Below are positions 1-8,019 of a DNA stretch of 64,000 nucleotides, in pieces. The notes below the pieces were generated by a model. It was not told where the DNA came from and did not search any database. It saw only the letters and a program-made list of their open reading frames with translations. Source of the DNA: Microbacterium sp. cx-55 (GTDB lineage: Bacteria > Actinomycetota > Actinomycetes > Actinomycetales > Microbacteriaceae); assembly GCF_021117345.1 (NCBI RefSeq), contig NZ_CP088261.1, forward strand, positions 2,046,001 through 2,110,000, given 5' to 3'. Both the position numbers and the translations under genes were made by a program. Numbering within the stretch: the stretch's first letter is position 1; each line of letters begins with the position of its first letter.

Positions 1-47
1 TCGACCGAGGACTCGCGGACATCCTCAGGCAAAACGACCTGACCTAA
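1..47 (+). CDS. 3' end of an unidentified phage structural gene (partial)
   Basis: Reading from base 3, the last codons encode DRGLADILRQNDLT and end at a TAA at 45-47. The gene runs off the left edge of the window. In siphophage maps the gene before the tail-assembly chaperone is usually the major tail (tube) protein or a tail terminator, so this may be the tail of one of those. The visible 14 residues are too few to identify the family. The call rests on position and on an open frame that ends 17 bases before the next start. Confidence 0.3.
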   Translation, partial: DRGLADILRQNDLT

Positions 48-64
48 CGAGAGCGAGAAATCTC

Positions 65-358
65 ATGGCAATCGACTTCAACACCCTGACGATGGGCGAG
101 ATCGCACGCATCGAGAAGCTTGGCGGCGTCCCCGTCTCCACTTTCGCGAGCGGCAACGTTCCCCTCGGCGCCCCGATGGCCGCGCTGGCCCTTGTCCTCA
201 AGAACCGCGAGGACAAGGCCTACACGTGGAACGACGCGCAGTCGCTGACCTTCCCCGAGGTCGCGGCCATCCTCGGCACCGATACCGACGACACGGACAC
301 CACCGCCGACGCCACTGCGCTCGAGACGCGCGAAGACGCTCCCGCGCTCGAGGAGTGA
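65..358 (+). CDS. Phage tail assembly chaperone, first frame (gpG-like)
   Basis: A 97-residue acidic protein with a short ordered N-terminal half (starting MAIDFNTLTMGEIARIE) and a Thr/Asp/Ala/Glu-rich C-terminal tail. It lies directly before a small second frame and then the tape measure gene. That is the conserved position and size of the gpG-type tail assembly chaperone of siphophages, which coats the tape measure protein during tail tube assembly. The start is an ATG at 65 with purine-rich GAGCGAGAAA upstream. No motif identifies the function independently, so the call rests mainly on synteny. Its stop (TGA 356-358) overlaps a GTG that could start the next frame. Confidence 0.6.
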   Translation: MAIDFNTLTMGEIARIEKLGGVPVSTFASGNVPLGAPMAALALVLKNREDKAYTWNDAQSLTFPEVAAILGTDTDDTDTTADATALETREDAPALEE

Positions 359-501
359 ACGATCTTGAGGAAGACCGGCTCGCCGACATGGCGGCGTTCG
401 TGGTCGCCCTCAAGTGGACTCCCGCCGACTACTGGGCGTTAACGCTGGCCGAGCGAGAGGCCATCGCCCAGGAACTTAAGCGGCAAGCCCGCAGCGGCTA
501 A
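355..501 (+). CDS. Phage tail assembly chaperone, second frame (gpT-like)
   Basis: A 48-codon frame, shifted -1 relative to the chaperone gene, whose GTG at 355-357 overlaps the preceding TGA. It encodes a short helical protein with the stretch LKWTPADYWALTLAEREAI, typical in character of the C-terminal extension (the T part of gpGT) made by frameshifting in many siphophages. No canonical X-XXY-YYZ slippery heptamer was found in the last 60 bases of the first frame. Expression could therefore be by stop-start coupling at the GTGA overlap, by a non-canonical slip, or from the internal ATG at 388. A separate small gene remains possible. Confidence 0.5.
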   Translation: MNDLEEDRLADMAAFVVALKWTPADYWALTLAEREAIAQELKRQARSG

Positions 502-558
502 CCGCCCCACGACTGCCCGCCCGGAACTCGCACCGGGCGGGCACCCCTTAGGAGTCAC

Positions 559-2712
559 ATGGCCGGCCAGGCAATCGCGATCTCGGTACTCGCGGACACC
601 GCCCCGTTCTCGAAAGCGATGAAGAACGTCGGCGTCGGCGTCGGCGTCGCCCTGGCAGCGGTCGCGGCCGGTGTCGTCGCCCTCGGGGTCGAGGCCTTCA
701 AAGCCGTGGCAGAAGTGGAGCGACTTAACGCACAGACCTCCGCCGCGCTGCAGTCGACGGGCGGCGCCGCACAGCGCTCCCTAGAGCAGATCACCGGACT
801 CGCCGACTCGCTCGAGCGCATGTCGGGCGTCGAGGCCGAGGTGATCTCGGGCGCCCAGAACATGCTGCTCACCTTCACCAACATCAAGGGCGACAACTTC
901 GACGCAGCTACCAAGGCCGCGCTCGACATGTCGGTCGCGATGGGCACCGACATGACCTCGGCCGCCACCCTCGTCGGCAAGGCGCTGAATGACCCGGTGA
1001 AGGGCATCGGCGCTCTATCGAAGGTCGGCGTACAGCTCACCGCCGAACAAAAGGCGATGGTCGAGCAGTTCACGGCCGTGGGCGACGCGGCCGGCGCTCA
1101 GGGCGTGATCCTGGGCGTCTTGGCCGAGCAGTTCGGCGGCAGCGCCGAAGCGTTTGGCGGCACCTTCCTCGGGACCGTCGAGAAGGTCAAGAACTCGTTC
1201 GGCGCCGTCACGGAGGCGCTCGTTGCAGGGCTCCTCCCCTCCGCCACCAGCGTGCTCAGCAAGGTCAACGAGCTGTTCCTCGCGATCGGCAATTCGCCTG
1301 TATTCGCGGCGATCATCGAGAACATCAATGGCTTCGTGTCTGCACTGTTCGCGGGCGAGGGCCCGATCGCCGACTTCGTCGGGCAGGCATTGACCCTGGC
1401 GACGAGCATCTCGCCGCTCGGCATCGTCTTCGCTGCCCTCGCACCGCTACTCCCTCAGCTCGCCGCGCTGTTCACCACCCTGGCCGCATCGCTGGGCGGG
1501 GCACTCGCGGAGATCCTGCCGACAATCGTCAACCTCGCCCACACCCTGGCAACGACTCTCGGCGGAGTCCTGGCGGCGGTGCTCCCCGTGATCGCAACCC
1601 TGCTGACCACGTTGGCCGGAGTCTTCGCGACGCTCCTCCCGGTGATCGCCCCCATCGTCCAGATGCTTGCAGGCAACTTGAACGCGGCCATCTCCGAACT
1701 CGCGCCCGTCATCGGCGTCGTAGTGACCGCGCTCGGCGGAGCGCTCGGCAGCGTGCTTCAAGCTCTGAGCCCCGTGCTCGTCCTAGTGGCTACCGTCTTC
1801 GGCGAACTGGTGAAGGCGGTTATGCCGATCGTTGGCGCAGTCATGCCCCTCGTCGCGGCCCTGCTGACCCTCATCGAGCCAATCGCGCAGCTCATCGGCG
1901 CAATCCTCCCGCCCGTCATCGATCTCTTCATGACCTTGCTGTCGCCGATCCTGGCGTTGATCGCACCGCTCGTTCAGCTACTCACGCCCGCAATCGAACT
2001 AGTGGCCGGCGTCCTCGGCGTCGTGGTCGGTGCCATCGCCACGGCAATCACTTGGCTCGTGGATCTCGTCACCGGGAGCAAGAAGGGCGCCGCGGGCTTC
2101 ACGAAGCCCTTCGAGGCTGTCGGCGGATTCTTCAAGGGTGTCATCGACAACGTCTTCGGCTTCTTCAACGACCTCCCCAACCGCATCGGCACACTGTTCG
2201 CGGGTGCCGGTAGCTGGCTCATCAACGCCGGCCGCGACATCATCAACGGGCTCGTGAAGGGCGCCGGCCAGCTCCTGCCGCAGATCGGCAAGTTCTTCCT
2301 GGACATGGTGCCCGATTGGATCGTCGGCCCCTTCAAGGCTGCGCTCGGCATCCACTCCCCCTCGCGTGTCTTCCAGCAACTCGGCTCGTTCACCGTCCAA
2401 GGCCTCGCCGTGGGCCTCGGGCAGCTCTCCCCCGTCGAACGTGCGATGGACGCGCTCAGCGGCGCTGTAAGCGGCAACTACACTCCGTTGGCGGGTGTCG
2501 GCGCCCCGACGGTCCGCAGCGATGCCCGAGGAGCGCTTACGGCGCCCAAGGCGGCAACCGCTGCCGCACCCGGGATGGTCGAACTCTCCCCGTTCGATCG
2601 ACAGCTACTCGTGGACATCCGCAACAGCATCGGCATCACGATCGCCGAGCGCTCGCTACAGAGTGTCGTGAATGGTGGGAACAGTAACGCGTCCCAACGT
2701 CGCGCGGGTTGA
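559..2712 (+). CDS. Phage tape measure protein
   Basis: A 717-residue protein that spans the tail lumen, sets tail length and helps DNA entry. Visible features are an N-terminal Gly/Ala/Val-rich helix (about residues 20-55), a soluble segment typical of tape measure proteins (AQNMLLTFTNIKG, near residue 100), a long run of hydrophobic helices rich in Leu, Ala, Ile and Pro (about 215-500), and a conserved C-terminal module containing GIHSPSRVFQQLG (about residue 600). A clear Shine-Dalgarno AGGAG precedes the ATG. At roughly 1.5 angstroms per residue (a known rule) it would predict a tail near 100 nm. No distal tail, base-plate or lysis genes follow, which is abnormal for an intact phage. Confidence 0.9.
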   Translation: MAGQAIAISVLADTAPFSKAMKNVGVGVGVALAAVAAGVVALGVEAFKAVAEVERLNAQTSAALQSTGGAAQRSLEQITGLADSLERMSGVEAEVISGAQNMLLTFTNIKGDNFDAATKAALDMSVAMGTDMTSAATLVGKALNDPVKGIGALSKVGVQLTAEQKAMVEQFTAVGDAAGAQGVILGVLAEQFGGSAEAFGGTFLGTVEKVKNSFGAVTEALVAGLLPSATSVLSKVNELFLAIGNSPVFAAIIENINGFVSALFAGEGPIADFVGQALTLATSISPLGIVFAALAPLLPQLAALFTTLAASLGGALAEILPTIVNLAHTLATTLGGVLAAVLPVIATLLTTLAGVFATLLPVIAPIVQMLAGNLNAAISELAPVIGVVVTALGGALGSVLQALSPVLVLVATVFGELVKAVMPIVGAVMPLVAALLTLIEPIAQLIGAILPPVIDLFMTLLSPILALIAPLVQLLTPAIELVAGVLGVVVGAIATAITWLVDLVTGSKKGAAGFTKPFEAVGGFFKGVIDNVFGFFNDLPNRIGTLFAGAGSWLINAGRDIINGLVKGAGQLLPQIGKFFLDMVPDWIVGPFKAALGIHSPSRVFQQLGSFTVQGLAVGLGQLSPVERAMDALSGAVSGNYTPLAGVGAPTVRSDARGALTAPKAATAAAPGMVELSPFDRQLLVDIRNSIGITIAERSLQSVVNGGNSNASQRRAG

Positions 2713-2761
2713 GTCGACGCGCCTTCGCGGGCGCGTCAGTGGGAGCGGCCATGATTGGCGG

Positions 2762-3463
2762 ATGGTGCTTAATCGCAATCCGCCGCCGGCAAAGCGGCCT
2801 TCGAGCTACTTCCACGAGCGTTTCGGATTCGCGACGCTGTACCTCGATGACCTGGACGCTGTTGAGCGCTACCTCTCCACACGGTGTGAGTCGGTGCAGA
2901 TCGCCGCAGGACGCGCCACCGCGGACAGCGCAAGCGACCTGGTTAGCGCTACCCCCAAAGAGCTCGAGTCGCTGCGGTTGGAAACGAGATCACCCGCCAT
3001 CACCGTCACGCTTGCGCCGGAACACAGCGGTGTGGCGACGTGGGAGGACTCAGATCGTGCGCGGACGCTAGTTCGCGACGTTTCAGCCCTTCTTCATGGG
3101 CACCAATCCACTGGCGCTTTCATCCTGCACATGGGACCCGTGGCGCTCCTCGTCCCTCTCTCGACGCTGTCCCTTCTCGTGCTCGTGATTCCTGCGTTCT
3201 CCGATCCGGCACTGTGGAATCAAGTACTCACGTGGACGCTTCTAGTCGTCGGATTCGGCTTCCTTACGTGGCTCAATGTCCGGACGATTTCCCGCCGTTG
3301 GCGCCACGGCGGTGTTTTGTTCCGGCGACGCACGCGCTCGGAGGTCGATGGCGCGAGGCGACCGAATATCGTGCTTGCAGTCGTTTCCATCGCATCGGCG
3401 GTCGCGGGTGGCGCGGTAACCGCGTTCATTCAGTGGATGCTCACCGGGGAGCCGGGTAGCTGA
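2762..3463 (+). CDS. Membrane protein of unknown function at the prophage edge
   Basis: A 233-residue protein that I do not recognise. The N-terminal ~120 residues look soluble and basic/acidic mixed. Three hydrophobic segments follow, around residues 125-150 (starting HMGPVALLVPL), 160-180 (LTWTLLVVGFGFLTW) and 205-230 (PNIVLAVVSIASAVAGG). The ATG at 2762 is preferred. The frame is open further upstream, overlapping the tape measure gene, but that part reads as an out-of-frame extension. It replaces the distal tail genes expected after a tape measure gene. It could be a prophage-borne accessory (moron or exclusion) gene or a host gene joined by deletion. Confidence 0.5.
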   Translation: MVLNRNPPPAKRPSSYFHERFGFATLYLDDLDAVERYLSTRCESVQIAAGRATADSASDLVSATPKELESLRLETRSPAITVTLAPEHSGVATWEDSDRARTLVRDVSALLHGHQSTGAFILHMGPVALLVPLSTLSLLVLVIPAFSDPALWNQVLTWTLLVVGFGFLTWLNVRTISRRWRHGGVLFRRRTRSEVDGARRPNIVLAVVSIASAVAGGAVTAFIQWMLTGEPGS

Positions 3464-3609
3464 CGAGATCATCCCCTCTAGAATTGCCCCAGCGAGTGCC
3501 AGATGCGCCGACGTTTGCCCACGATCTGCCCACACTTCCCCGAGAACTGACGTGATCGGAGGTTGAAGATAGTGACTCAAATTAGGGATCTAATCAGGCA
3601 TAAGCCGTA

Positions 3610-3658
3610 GAAGGCGGGACGAAATCTAGCACCCGGTTAGATTTCAAGTCCCACCTTC
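3610..3658 (+). repeat. Long imperfect hairpin at the prophage/host border
   Basis: An inverted repeat. GAAGGCGGGAC (3610-3620) pairs with GTCCCACCTTC (3648-3658) apart from one C/A position, and GAAATCTA (3621-3628) pairs perfectly with TAGATTTC (3638-3645). The loop is nine bases (3629-3637) with a two-base bulge (3646-3647). No U-tract follows, so it is not a standard intrinsic terminator. The 3' arm TTCAAGTCCCACC looks like a tRNA T-arm, but no tRNA can be folded around it. It may be part of a phage attachment site or a structured RNA. Confidence 0.6.
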
Positions 3659-3722
3659 CGCACGGGGATGCCGCGTCAGCGCCGCACCCTGCTCCGCCGA
3701 CCACCCATCTGACGGGAACGCA

Positions 3723-4436
3723 GTGCACTCCATCGGTCTCATCCCCTGGCTCGGCCCAACGACCCTCATCGAGGCCGCCGGCCCCTGGGCGCTCGTGGCC
3801 GTCGGGTTCATCGTGTTCGCCGAGACGGGCCTGCTCGTCGGATTCCTCCTTCCGGGCGACACCCTGCTGATCATCTCGGGCCTTTTGTCGCACTCCACCG
3901 CCACCGCCCCGAACGGCATCTTCGGCGTGAACGTCTGGGTCGTGGCGCTCGTCATCGGGCTCGCGGCGTTCGTCGGAGGAGAGGTCGGATACCTCATCGG
4001 GCACAAAGCGGGCCCGGCGATCTTCGAACGCAAGCAGTCGGGGCTTTTCAGCACCAAGAACGTCGAACGCACCAACGCCTTCTTCGAGCGGTTCGGCGGC
4101 GTCACGGTCATCCTCGCCCGGTTCGTGCCCGTTGTTCGCACCTTCGCGCCCGTCGCCGCCGGTGTCGGCCACATGCCCTGGCGCAAGTACTCGCTGTACA
4201 ACCTGATCGGCGCGCTCATTTGGGGCGTCGGCCTCACCCTCATCGGCTACCTCATCGGCTACATCCCCTGGGTCGCCGATATCGTCACCAACTACATCGA
4301 TGTCATTCTCCTCGGCGTCGTCGCGATCACGGCCGCCGTCACGATCTGGCACTACTTCCGCGAGCGCTCGAAGGTCAAGAAGGAGATCGCCGAGGGCCAG
4401 GCCCCGGTCGCCGAGGGCGAGACTCCCGTCGTCTGA
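3723..4436 (+). CDS. DedA family membrane protein
   Basis: A 237-residue polytopic protein of the DedA/SNARE-associated family, thought to act in lipid-carrier translocation and membrane homeostasis. Family hallmarks are visible: FAETGLLVGFLLPGD near residue 35, and RFVPVVRTFAPVAAG near residue 140, which carries the conserved arginines of the re-entrant hairpin. About five hydrophobic segments are present, with a charged cytoplasmic tail after residue 205. The start is GTG at 3723. It is the first clearly host gene right of the prophage and has no operon partner, since the next gene (ku) is convergent and ends 12 bases away. Confidence 0.9.
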   Translation: MHSIGLIPWLGPTTLIEAAGPWALVAVGFIVFAETGLLVGFLLPGDTLLIISGLLSHSTATAPNGIFGVNVWVVALVIGLAAFVGGEVGYLIGHKAGPAIFERKQSGLFSTKNVERTNAFFERFGGVTVILARFVPVVRTFAPVAAGVGHMPWRKYSLYNLIGALIWGVGLTLIGYLIGYIPWVADIVTNYIDVILLGVVAITAAVTIWHYFRERSKVKKEIAEGQAPVAEGETPVV

Positions 4437-4448
4437 CGGGTATCGACC

Positions 4449-5321
4449 TCACGACGCCTTCGCGTCCGCCTTCTTCTTCGCCGCGGGCTTCTTCTTCGAC
4501 GCGGATGCGGCAGACTCGCCGTCGTCGCCCTTCGCCGCGCGGCTGCGCTCGACGCTCGCGCGCAGCGCCTCCATCAGGTCGATGACCTCGCCGCTCGACT
4601 CTTCGGCATCCGATTCACCGAAGGTCTCGGCCGTGTCGAGGCTCTCGCCCTTCTCGAGCTTCGCGTCGATGAGCGTACGCAGCTCCTCCTGGTAGTCGTC
4701 GCGGAACGCCGCCGGATCGAAGTCGGCCGAGAAGCTGTCGACTAGAGCGGCCGAAAGCTGCATCTCCTTGTCGGAGATCTTGACCGACTCGTCCAGCGAC
4801 GGGAACGCTGCCTCGCGCACCTCGTCAGCCCACAGCAGCGTCTGCAGCACGAGCACCTCTCCGCGCACGCGCAGGGCAGCGAGCCGGGTCTTCTGGCGCA
4901 GCGAGAACTGCACGATCGCGGTGCGATCGGTCTGCTCCAGTGTCTGCCGCAGCAGCACGTAGGCCTTCGGTGAGGTCGAGTCCGGCTCGAGGTAGTACGC
5001 CTTGTCGAACGTGATCGGGTCGACCTGGTCGCTCGGCACGAACTCGACGACCGTGATCTCGCGCGACTTCTCCGACGGCAGCGACGCGAGGTCGTCCTTC
5101 GTCAGCACGACCGTGCGCTCGCCGTCGTCGTATGCGCGATCGATGTCGCTGTAGGCCACCACCTCGCCGCAGATCTCGCACGTGCGCTGGTACCGGATGC
5201 GGCCGCCATCCTTGTGGTGCACCTGATGCAGCGACACGTCATGATCCTCGGTCGCCGAGTACACCTTGATCGGCACGTTCACCAGTCCGAACGTGACCGC
5301 GCCCTTCCAGATCGACCTCAT
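4449..5321 (-). CDS. ku: Ku end-binding protein for non-homologous end joining
   Basis: A 290-residue bacterial Ku that forms a homodimeric ring on double-strand-break ends and recruits LigD. It starts MRSIWKGAVTFGLVNVPIKV, the standard Ku N-terminus, and contains the small Cys pair segment RTCEICGEVV near residue 47. The core ends near residue 255, followed by an Ala/Lys-rich basic tail (SKKKPAAKKKADAKAS) of the kind that promotes DNA end bridging in actinobacterial Ku. The ATG at 5321 was chosen over upstream in-frame codons because homologues begin here and a TTAACT -10-like hexamer (5328-5333 on the complement) lies six bases upstream, suggesting a leaderless transcript. It is divergent from ligD. 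Confidence 0.95.
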   Translation of the reverse strand: MRSIWKGAVTFGLVNVPIKVYSATEDHDVSLHQVHHKDGGRIRYQRTCEICGEVVAYSDIDRAYDDGERTVVLTKDDLASLPSEKSREITVVEFVPSDQVDPITFDKAYYLEPDSTSPKAYVLLRQTLEQTDRTAIVQFSLRQKTRLAALRVRGEVLVLQTLLWADEVREAAFPSLDESVKISDKEMQLSAALVDSFSADFDPAAFRDDYQEELRTLIDAKLEKGESLDTAETFGESDAEESSGEVIDLMEALRASVERSRAAKGDDGESAASASKKKPAAKKKADAKAS

Positions 5322-5413
5322 ACCCGTAGTTAAGCGGGGATCCGCACCCCACCGGTAGGGCTTGCGGGTGCGGATGCGGGTGGCGCCGGCATCCGCATCC
5401 GCACCCTCCCGAC

Positions 5414-5484
5414 CGCGAGACGGGATCTTCGCGCCGAGACCGTGGGGTAACCCCGCTGTCTCGGCGCCCCGATCCCGTCTCGCG
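5414..5484 (+). repeat. Nested palindrome between ku and ligD
   Basis: A composite inverted repeat between the two divergent end-joining genes. CGCGAGACGGGATC (5414-5427) matches its complement at 5471-5484 perfectly. GCGCCGAGAC (5431-5440) matches GTCTCGGCGC (5458-5467). At the centre GGGG-TAA-CCCC (5444-5454) pairs again. The dyad spans 71 bases. It could be an operator read by both promoters, a cruciform or a bidirectional transcription barrier. No regulator for it is visible nearby. Confidence 0.8.
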
Positions 5485-5544
5485 GAACAAGGCCGGCCGC
5501 GGCACGCGGCGGGGGAATCCGAGAGCGCGCGGCACAATGGGCGC

Positions 5545-8010
5545 ATGGCGACGCAGGAGCAGACCGTGACGATCGAGGGTCGCCGTCTGCGCCTCAGCCG
5601 GCTCGACAAGGTGCTCTACCCCGCGACCGGCACAACCAAAGCCGAGGTCATCGACTACTACGCGCGCATCGCGCCGCTCATCCTCCCGCATCTCGACGGT
5701 CGTCCGGTCACCCGGAAGCGCTGGCCGGACGGCGTCGGCGACGCGGATGCTGCCGAGCCGATCTCGTTCTTCGCGAAAGACCTCGAGCGCGGCACCCCGG
5801 ACTGGGTCCCGCGCACCGGCATCACTCACTCGACCGGGCTGAAGCACTATCCGCTGGTGCGCGATGTACCCACGCTCGTCTGGCTGGCTCAGACGGCGAG
5901 CCTCGAACTGCACACGCCGCAGTGGCGGTTCACGGTCGACGATGAACCCGGCGCCCCCGACCGGCTGGTGCTCGACCTCGACCCCGGGCCTGGTGTCGGC
6001 CTTCGCGAGTGCGCCGAGGTCGCCCGGCTGGCGCGCCGCATCCTTGACGACATCGGCCTCGCACCGCTCCCCGTCACGAGCGGGAGCAAGGGCATCCATC
6101 TCTACGCCGCGCTCCCCCCGGGCCACACGAGCGAGCAGGCGTCCGCGCTGGCGAAGGAGCTCGGGCGATCGCTCGAGGCCGATCATCCCGACCTCGTCGT
6201 CAGCACCATGTCGAAGTCCGCCCGTCCCGGACGGGTGTTCGTGGACTGGAGCCAGAACAACGGCAAGAAGACCACGGTCGCGCCGTACTCGCTGCGCGGA
6301 CGCGCCCGACCGATGGTCGCCGTTCCCCGCACGTGGGACGAACTCGACGACCCCGACCTCGCGCACCTCGACATGGCCGCGGTGCTCGAGCGCGCTGGCA
6401 CCCTCGGTGACCCGCTCGCCGCTTTCGGGTTCCGTGACGGCCAGCGCGCCCGCGAACGCGCTCCGCTGCGCACCTACCTCGCGAAGCGTTCCGCCGATCG
6501 CACGCCGGAACCCGTGCCGGACCACCCGCGGGCCGAGGGCAGCCTGCCGATCGGAGATCCGCGCTTCGTCATCCAGGAGCATCACGCCCGCCGACTGCAC
6601 TACGACCTGCGTCTCGAACGCGACGGCGTGTTCGTCAGCTGGGCCGTGCCGAAGGGCGTTCCCGAGGCGACCGACCGCAATCACCTCGCCGTCATGACCG
6701 AAGATCATCCGCTGTCGTACGGCACGTTCGAGGGCACGATCCCCGCTGGTGAGTACGGCGCGGGCACCGTCGAGATCTGGGACGCCGGCACCTACGAGCT
6801 CGAGAAGTGGCGCGACGACGAGGTCATCTTCACGCTCATCGGCCGCGAGTCCGGCCCCCTCGGTCGCGCGCGCCTCGCCCTGATCCGCACCGACGGTAGC
6901 GGCGAGAAGTCCACGTGGTTGCTGCACCGGATGAAAACGGACGCGGCCGGCGCCGCCGCCCCTCTCGTTCCCACCCGCGAGGCTCCCGCATCCGCCACGC
7001 CCGCATCCGTCGCTCCCCCCTGGCCGGACGCGCTCTCCCCCGGTCGCCTGCGGCCGATGCTCGCCGAGAACGGTTCCCCGGCGGCAGCCCGCAGCAGTGC
7101 CGGCCGATGGTCGTCCGAGTGGGCCGAGATCAAGTGGGACGGTATCCGGGCGCTCGCGTTCTGGGATGGCACGCGGATGCGGATGCGCGCGCGGAGCGGC
7201 ACCGACATCACCGATCGCTACCCCGAGATCACCGGAGCCGCCGCGATCCTCGGGCCGCATCCCGTGGTCCTGGACGGCGAGGTCGTCGCGTTCGATGCCG
7301 GCGGCCGCCCGAGCTTCACCCTGCTTCAGAACCGAATGCACCTGACGAAAGCGGCGGAGATCCGCGCGCAGGTTGCCGCGACCCCGGTGCGCTTCCACGT
7401 CTTCGATCTGCTCGCCGAGGGCGGCGAGGACCTAACCGGACGCCCCCTGAGGGAGCGCCGCGGACGCCTCGACGCGCTCCTCGCGGAGGGCGACCCTGTC
7501 CTCACCGCGCCGCCCGCGTTCGACGATGTGGATGCCGCGCTCGCAGCGAGCGCGGCGTTTCATCTCGAGGGAATCGTCGTCAAGAACCCCGACGGACGTT
7601 ATCGACCGGGTGAGCGCAGCGCGGACTGGATCAAGGTCAAGCACGTCCGCACGCAGGAGGTCGTGATCGGTGGCGTGCGTCCGGGCCACGGCGGCCGGAG
7701 CGGCAGCATCGGGTCGCTGCTGATGGGCATTCCGACGCCGGAGGGTCTGCACTACGTGGGCCGGGTCGGCTCCGGCTTCAGCGAGCGCCTGCTCGCCACA
7801 CTCGCCGAACGGTTGGCGGCGCTTCGCACCGACGACACGTCCTTCATCGACGTTCCGGATGCGGACGCCGCCGACGCGTGGTGGGTGCGTCCGGAGCTCG
7901 TGGGCGAAGTGGCCTACGCCGAAGTCACTCCCGACGGCCGGCTGCGCCACGCGCGCTGGCGCGGGGTGCGATCGGACAAGTCAGCGAACGACGTGCACGA
8001 CGAATCCTGA
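5545..8010 (+). CDS. ligD: Multifunctional DNA ligase D (polymerase, phosphoesterase, ligase)
   Basis: An 821-residue enzyme that processes and seals breaks with Ku. The order is polymerase - phosphoesterase - ligase, as in mycobacterial LigD. The primase-type polymerase domain (about 1-300) has the metal-binding DLDPGPG at ~143. The 3'-phosphoesterase domain (about 335-470) has HHARRLHYDLRLERDG. The ATP-dependent ligase domain (about 505-821) has the nucleotidyl lysine motif KWDGIR at ~529, motif III LDGEVVAFD, motif IV EGIVVKN and motif V DWIKVK at ~693. The ATG at 5545 is favoured over the long upstream open frame because CACAAT (5533-5538) lies six bases before it, as in leaderless genes, and homologues begin here. 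Confidence 0.95.
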   Translation: MATQEQTVTIEGRRLRLSRLDKVLYPATGTTKAEVIDYYARIAPLILPHLDGRPVTRKRWPDGVGDADAAEPISFFAKDLERGTPDWVPRTGITHSTGLKHYPLVRDVPTLVWLAQTASLELHTPQWRFTVDDEPGAPDRLVLDLDPGPGVGLRECAEVARLARRILDDIGLAPLPVTSGSKGIHLYAALPPGHTSEQASALAKELGRSLEADHPDLVVSTMSKSARPGRVFVDWSQNNGKKTTVAPYSLRGRARPMVAVPRTWDELDDPDLAHLDMAAVLERAGTLGDPLAAFGFRDGQRARERAPLRTYLAKRSADRTPEPVPDHPRAEGSLPIGDPRFVIQEHHARRLHYDLRLERDGVFVSWAVPKGVPEATDRNHLAVMTEDHPLSYGTFEGTIPAGEYGAGTVEIWDAGTYELEKWRDDEVIFTLIGRESGPLGRARLALIRTDGSGEKSTWLLHRMKTDAAGAAAPLVPTREAPASATPASVAPPWPDALSPGRLRPMLAENGSPAAARSSAGRWSSEWAEIKWDGIRALAFWDGTRMRMRARSGTDITDRYPEITGAAAILGPHPVVLDGEVVAFDAGGRPSFTLLQNRMHLTKAAEIRAQVAATPVRFHVFDLLAEGGEDLTGRPLRERRGRLDALLAEGDPVLTAPPAFDDVDAALAASAAFHLEGIVVKNPDGRYRPGERSADWIKVKHVRTQEVVIGGVRPGHGGRSGSIGSLLMGIPTPEGLHYVGRVGSGFSERLLATLAERLAALRTDDTSFIDVPDADAADAWWVRPELVGEVAYAEVTPDGRLRHARWRGVRSDKSANDVHDES

Positions 8011-8019
8011 GCGATCCGC

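Noticed and set aside
300..358. A programmed -1 slippery heptamer for the tail chaperone
   Set aside because: The last 60 bases of the first frame were read codon by codon and no X-XXY-YYZ site fits. Only the GTG/TGA overlap remains as a mechanism.
3609..3665. Possible tRNA at the prophage border
   Set aside because: TTCAAGTCCCACC looks like a T-loop, but no matching T stem, anticodon stem or acceptor stem could be folded. It is better described as a hairpin.
5239..7398. A 719-codon minus-strand frame opposite ligD
   Set aside because: It overlaps the real start of ku and the polymerase and ligase motifs of LigD on the opposite strand. No recognisable domain.
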